Positions 12,596 through 16,288 of a DNA stretch of 16,288 nucleotides are shown one piece after another (the first letter of the stretch is position 1; each line of letters begins with the position of its first letter). Location of the stretch: the NCBI GenBank assembly GCA_035485475.1, contig DATHOA010000174.1:1-16288 (forward strand). The letters are read 5' to 3'. Under the pieces are notes generated by a model. The model was not told the DNA's origin. It saw only the letters and a list, made by a program, of their open reading frames with translations, and searched no databases. A program made the position numbers and the translations under genes. The stretch is from DAIDKA01 sp035485475. Its GTDB lineage: Bacteria; Pseudomonadota; Gammaproteobacteria; Steroidobacterales; Steroidobacteraceae.

Positions 12596-15500
12596 ACCTC
12601 TCCGCGGCCTTCATTCGCCGCCCTGTCGCCACCTCGCTCATCGCGGCAGCATTCCTGGGGATGGGGCTGATCGCCTATTTCAAGCTCCCCGTGGCGGCAC
12701 TGCCGCTGGTGGATGCCCCAACCATCCAGATCAGCGCCAATCTGCCCGGGGCCAGCCCCGAAACCATGGCCTCGAATGTGGCCACGCCATTGGAGCGACA
12801 GCTATCGCTCATCACCGGCATTACGCAGATGACCTCCAGCAGCAGTCTGGGTTCGACCTCGGTCACGCTGCAGTTCGATCTTGACCGCAACATCGACGCC
12901 GCAGCCCAGGACGTACAGGCCGCGATCAGCGCTGCCGGTGGCCAGTTACCCGCCGACATGCCCAGCCCGCCGGTCATGCGCAAGGTCAATCCGGCCGACA
13001 ACTCGGTCCTGGTGCTGGCCATGACCTCCGACACGGTGCCGACGAATATCGTCAGCGACTATGCCGACAACATCGTTGCCCAGCAGATTTCACGGATGAA
13101 TGGCGTGGGCCAAGTCAACCTGGGCGGTCCGCGCAAGCCGGCCATCCGTATCCAGATCGACCCGCGCAAGGCCGCCGCGCTTGGCCTGCAGCTGGATCAG
13201 ATCCGCAGCACCCTTGCACAAGGTACGGTGAACGCGCCGAAGGGCCAGCTGCTCGGCCGGCAGCAAACCCTCACCGTGTACACCAATGACCAGGCTTTGG
13301 ACGCCAAGACCTGGAACGACCTGATCGTCGGCTATAAGAACGGCGCGCCAATCCGTGTCAGCGACCTGGGCGGGGCCATCCTCAGCGTCGAAAACACCCA
13401 GGGCGGCGCGTATAGCGAAGTCGGCAAGGCGGGCAGGTTCGCAACCCTCAAATCCGGCCCCGCCGTGCACGTCGTAGTTTTCAAACAGCCCGGGGCCAAC
13501 GTGATTGAGACGGTTGACGCCGTCAAGGCGGCCCTTCCCAAGCTGCGCGCCGCCGTCCCACCCAGTATCAACATGGAAGTGGTCGCAGACCGCACCGTCA
13601 CCATCCGCGCTTCGGTCGCGGAGGTGAAGAGAACGCTGCTGATAACCATCGCATTGGTGGTGGCCGTGATCTTCCTGTTCCTGCGCAACGTGATGGCCAC
13701 CGCCATCCCCTCAGCGGTCATACCCGTGTCGCTCCTCGCGACCGCGGCGGTGATGCTGCCAGCCCGGTTCAGCCTCGACAATTTGAGTTTGATGGCCTTG
13801 ACCATTGGCGTCGGTTTCGTGGTCGATGATGCCATCGTCATGGTCGAGGTTATCTGGCGCCGCATCGAGCATGGTCAACGGCCGTTCGAGGCGGCCTTGG
13901 CCGGATCGCGCGAGATCTGCTTTACGATCCTGACCATCTCGACCTCGCTGATCGCGGTATTCACGCCATTGATGTTCATGGGCGGCGTAGTCGGGATCAT
14001 GATGCGCGAGTTCGCACTGACCCTCAGCGCCGCGGTGGCGGTGTCGGTACTGCTGTCACTGACTCTGACGCCGATGCTGTGCGCGCGTTTTCTGAAGGCC
14101 CCCAGGCCGCCGACCTCGGCGTTCATGAAGGCCCTGGAGGTCGGCTTTCAGCGTCTCGAGAGCGGTTACGCCAAGGGGCTTGAACTGGTGCTGCGCCACC
14201 AGCTCACCACCCTGGTGGTATTCGGCTTCACCCTGGTCCTCACCGGCGTGCTGTACGCCACGTCCCAAACCGGGTTCTTTCCGCAGCAGGACACAGGCTT
14301 TATCCAAGGCACCGTGGTCACTCCGCAAGGCTCCCCGTACGCCTATACCGACAGGAAGTCGGTGGAGGCTACCAAAATTGTCGCTGCGGATCCGGATGTC
14401 GAAGAGGCGCACTACAACGCCGGCGGCTCGGCACAGTCCTCCCTCAACATTGGCCTGCGCTCCCGGGCGGATGGCCGCACCGCCAGCGCCACCGACATCA
14501 TCAACCGGCTGCGGCCGAAACTGGCGCAAATCGTGGGCACCCAGGTGATCCTGCAAGCCATGCAGGACATCACTATCGGCGGGCGCCCGGCGCGCGCCCA
14601 ATACCAGTACACCCTCTCCGACGGCGATCTGGATGAGCTCAATGACTGGACGCCGCGACTGGTCGCTGCGCTGCAAAGCGCACACGAGCTGACGGATGTT
14701 TCCTCGGACCAGCAATCCCAGGCCCCGGCGGCCAACCTGACGATCGACCGCGATGCCGCCGGACGCTTTGGCATCTCGCCGGCGGACATCGATGCGGCCA
14801 TCTACAACCAGGTTGGCCAGCGGCAGGTGGCGCAGTATTTCACGCAGCTGAATTCCTATCGCGTCATCATGGAAGCACCGCCGGACCTGCAGCTCGGTCC
14901 GGAACTGTTCAATGCGGTGCGGCTGATTTCGCCAACCACGGGCAAGGCGGTGCCGCTGTCGAGCCTGGTCAAGGTCGACACGACCAGGACCCGCAGCCTC
15001 ACGATCTCGCACCAGGGACAGTTCCCCGCGTTGACCATCTCGTTCAATCTCGCACCGGGCGTGTCGCTCGGTGCGGCGACGGCCGCGGTGGATAGAGCGC
15101 GCGAAGCGTTGGGCGCTCCGGCAACACTGCAGGGTTCCTTCCAGGGCACGGCGCAGGCCTTCCAGGATTCACTCAAGGACGAACCCGTGCTGATCCTGGC
15201 TGCGCTGCTGTCGGTCTACGTGATTCTGGGCGTGCTCTATGAAAGTTATATCCATCCGCTGACGATACTGTCCACTCTACCGTCAGCGGGCCTCGGCGCC
15301 TTGCTGGCCCTGCGGCTGGCGGGTCATGACCTGGACGTCATCGGCATCATCGCCATCATCCTGCTGATCGGCATCGTCAAGAAGAACGGCATTATGATCG
15401 TTGACGTAGCCCTCAAGCTTGAACGCGAGGAGCGGCTTGACCCTGAGGAAGCGGTCCGGCGGGCATCGCACCAGCGGCTGCGTCCGATTCTGATGACCAC

Positions 15501-15738
15501 CGCATGCGCATTCCTCGGTGGCCTGCCAATGATCCTCGGCACCGGCACGGGGTCGGAGTTTCGCCAGCCCCTGGGCTGGGCCATTGTCGGCGGCCTGATC
15601 GTCTCGCAGGCCCTGACTCTATTCAGCACGCCGGTGATCTATCTCTATCTCGATCGACTGCGCCGCATGCTTGAACCGGGACAGGAGCTCCTGGTGGCAG
15701 CACCTCAGGAAGTCAGGAAGCTGCACAGCACCCGCTAA
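12592..15738 (+). CDS. RND multidrug efflux pump, inner-membrane transporter (MdtB/MdtC-like)
   Basis: This 1048-residue protein is full length for the hydrophobe/amphiphile efflux RND family. It opens with FIRRPVATSLIAAAFLGMG (TM1), followed by the first periplasmic porter and docking region. TM4 carries the proton-relay pair D412-D413 in VGFVVDDAIVMVE. The second half begins near 535 (LTTLVVFGFTLVLTGVLYA), with a second large periplasmic loop. TM10 holds IGIVKKNGIMIVD with the relay lysine, and RPILMTTACAFLGGLPMILG follows. These pumps are proton antiporters that expel hydrophobic compounds, including aromatics and their intermediates. The sequence leans to the MdtBC/MuxBC group; those work as two different pump proteins, whereas only one is present here. 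The start overlaps the adaptor stop (ATGA, 12592-12595). The stop overlaps the convergent HD gene by 4 nt, with no visible terminator between them. Confidence 0.94.
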   Translation: MNLSAAFIRRPVATSLIAAAFLGMGLIAYFKLPVAALPLVDAPTIQISANLPGASPETMASNVATPLERQLSLITGITQMTSSSSLGSTSVTLQFDLDRNIDAAAQDVQAAISAAGGQLPADMPSPPVMRKVNPADNSVLVLAMTSDTVPTNIVSDYADNIVAQQISRMNGVGQVNLGGPRKPAIRIQIDPRKAAALGLQLDQIRSTLAQGTVNAPKGQLLGRQQTLTVYTNDQALDAKTWNDLIVGYKNGAPIRVSDLGGAILSVENTQGGAYSEVGKAGRFATLKSGPAVHVVVFKQPGANVIETVDAVKAALPKLRAAVPPSINMEVVADRTVTIRASVAEVKRTLLITIALVVAVIFLFLRNVMATAIPSAVIPVSLLATAAVMLPARFSLDNLSLMALTIGVGFVVDDAIVMVEVIWRRIEHGQRPFEAALAGSREICFTILTISTSLIAVFTPLMFMGGVVGIMMREFALTLSAAVAVSVLLSLTLTPMLCARFLKAPRPPTSAFMKALEVGFQRLESGYAKGLELVLRHQLTTLVVFGFTLVLTGVLYATSQTGFFPQQDTGFIQGTVVTPQGSPYAYTDRKSVEATKIVAADPDVEEAHYNAGGSAQSSLNIGLRSRADGRTASATDIINRLRPKLAQIVGTQVILQAMQDITIGGRPARAQYQYTLSDGDLDELNDWTPRLVAALQSAHELTDVSSDQQSQAPAANLTIDRDAAGRFGISPADIDAAIYNQVGQRQVAQYFTQLNSYRVIMEAPPDLQLGPELFNAVRLISPTTGKAVPLSSLVKVDTTRTRSLTISHQGQFPALTISFNLAPGVSLGAATAAVDRAREALGAPATLQGSFQGTAQAFQDSLKDEPVLILAALLSVYVILGVLYESYIHPLTILSTLPSAGLGALLALRLAGHDLDVIGIIAIILLIGIVKKNGIMIVDVALKLEREERLDPEEAVRRASHQRLRPILMTTACAFLGGLPMILGTGTGSEFRQPLGWAIVGGLIVSQALTLFSTPVIYLYLDRLRRMLEPGQELLVAAPQEVRKLHSTR

Positions 15739-16288
15739 AGCGGATGGTCCGGCATCGAGATCGATCGCCACATATGAGCCGACGGACTGTTGTCAAACCC
15801 CAGGCCCGCAGTTGGCTGCTTGAAGTGCCGACCGATGATGTCCGTGAACTGATCCAATACGGGATTGACGTTGGGCTCAAATGCGTACAGATCGTTGACC
15901 GTCACCATGCGCGGCTCCAGGTACCACTTGTGCTTGCGCACCATCTGATAGGTGCGTTCGATGTAGGGTTCCGGCCGATAGTCAGATCCGTAGATGCGGC
16001 GGTAGAGGTCCGGATACTCATAGCCAAGCGCCTTGTCTTCGTAGAATCGCAGGGCTTGGTGGTAGCGGATCGCAAACGCCACTTTCTCGGACACATACGG
16101 CTCGTACATCTGCGCGCTCCACCAGCCGTGGTCGACTTTGATCAGTTCCTGAACGGTGTCATGCAGCAGGCAAGCCAGGATGATTTCCTCGGACATCCCG
16201 TTTTTCATGGCGCGATTGGCGCTTTGCAGGCAGTGATTTGAGGTGGCGACAAAGCGCAGTTTGAAGTAGTCGGCGAGCGTGGGCTGCG
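15735..16288 (-). CDS. HD-domain protein, C-terminal part (start outside window)
   Basis: The frame is open from the right edge to a TAG at 15737-15735. An internal ATG at 16208 exists, but the conserved sequence continues upstream (DYFKLRFVATSNHCLQSANRAM), so the gene starts beyond the window. The HD metal-site pattern is H (in SNHCLQSAN), HD (in ACLLHDTVQELIKVDH) and a later H (RYHQALRFY). At least 184 residues are visible, ending MPDHPL. HD proteins are usually phosphohydrolases. A subset with this kind of ALLHD helix (the PhnZ/MIOX group) are di-iron oxygenases, so either is possible. The long C-terminal region (KHKWYLEPRMVTVNDLYAFEPNVNP, IIGRHFKQP, GLGFDNSPSAHMW) looks specific to this family. 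It is convergent with, and overlaps, the pump gene. Its role here is unknown. Confidence 0.75.
   Translation of the reverse strand, partial: QPTLADYFKLRFVATSNHCLQSANRAMKNGMSEEIILACLLHDTVQELIKVDHGWWSAQMYEPYVSEKVAFAIRYHQALRFYEDKALGYEYPDLYRRIYGSDYRPEPYIERTYQMVRKHKWYLEPRMVTVNDLYAFEPNVNPVLDQFTDIIGRHFKQPTAGLGFDNSPSAHMWRSISMPDHPL

Noticed and set aside
14056..15012. Minus-strand open frame of 318 codons inside the pump gene
   Set aside because: The composition is Arg/Gly/Asp-rich without a fold signature, while the plus strand encodes a continuous RND porter domain here.

Overview
The window is GC-rich bacterial DNA, densely packed with genes. It has NtrC-type receiver signalling, a class A flavoprotein hydroxylase, a GH115 glucuronidase, a vanillyl-alcohol-oxidase-type flavoprotein paired with a cytochrome c, and an RND pump. 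That mix points to a Gram-negative proteobacterium, probably a gammaproteobacterium of soil or plant-litter habitat. The taxonomic guess is inference only. I found no tRNA, rRNA, CRISPR array, insertion sequence or phage gene, and no gene-free stretch longer than about 125 bp.

Left arm (1-2901, minus strand): a tight three-gene operon reads leftwards. A bicupin gentisate 1,2-dioxygenase-type ring-cleavage enzyme is followed, with 4-nt ATGA overlaps, by a fumarylacetoacetate-hydrolase-family protein and then by a GH115 alpha-glucuronidase that runs off the left edge. An 86-bp divergent spacer with nested inverted repeats separates it from a rightward phosphoribosyltransferase gene (2988-3710) and a receiver-only NtrC-like response regulator (3804-4184). 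The regulator converges on a leftward FAD aromatic hydroxylase (4198-5847), and a 7-bp stem-loop holds both stop codons.

Middle (5931-11300, plus strand): an SAM-dependent O-methyltransferase is followed by a tight run of four genes. These encode a twin-arginine amidohydrolase with a long N-terminal extension, a small twin-arginine protein, a 549-residue VAO/p-cresol-methylhydroxylase-type flavoprotein, and a small exported c-type cytochrome whose start overlaps the flavoprotein stop. The last three resemble the p-cresol methylhydroxylase arrangement, with a small protein of unknown role beside the flavoprotein and cytochrome subunits.

Right arm (11426-16288): a membrane-fusion protein and an MdtB/MdtC-like RND pump overlap by 4 nt; no outer-membrane channel gene is present. 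The pump gene overlaps, tail to tail, a leftward HD-domain protein whose start lies beyond the right edge.

Taken together this looks like a catabolic island for plant-derived phenols. The likely logic is periplasmic oxidation of a para-substituted phenol by the flavocytochrome, further processing by the hydroxylase and amidohydrolase, ring cleavage through a gentisate-like route, and export of toxic intermediates by the pump. Physical coupling of a xylan-debranching glucuronidase to ring-cleavage genes suggests lignin-carbohydrate material as a source. The individual enzyme families are well supported; the substrate and the joined pathway are inference.
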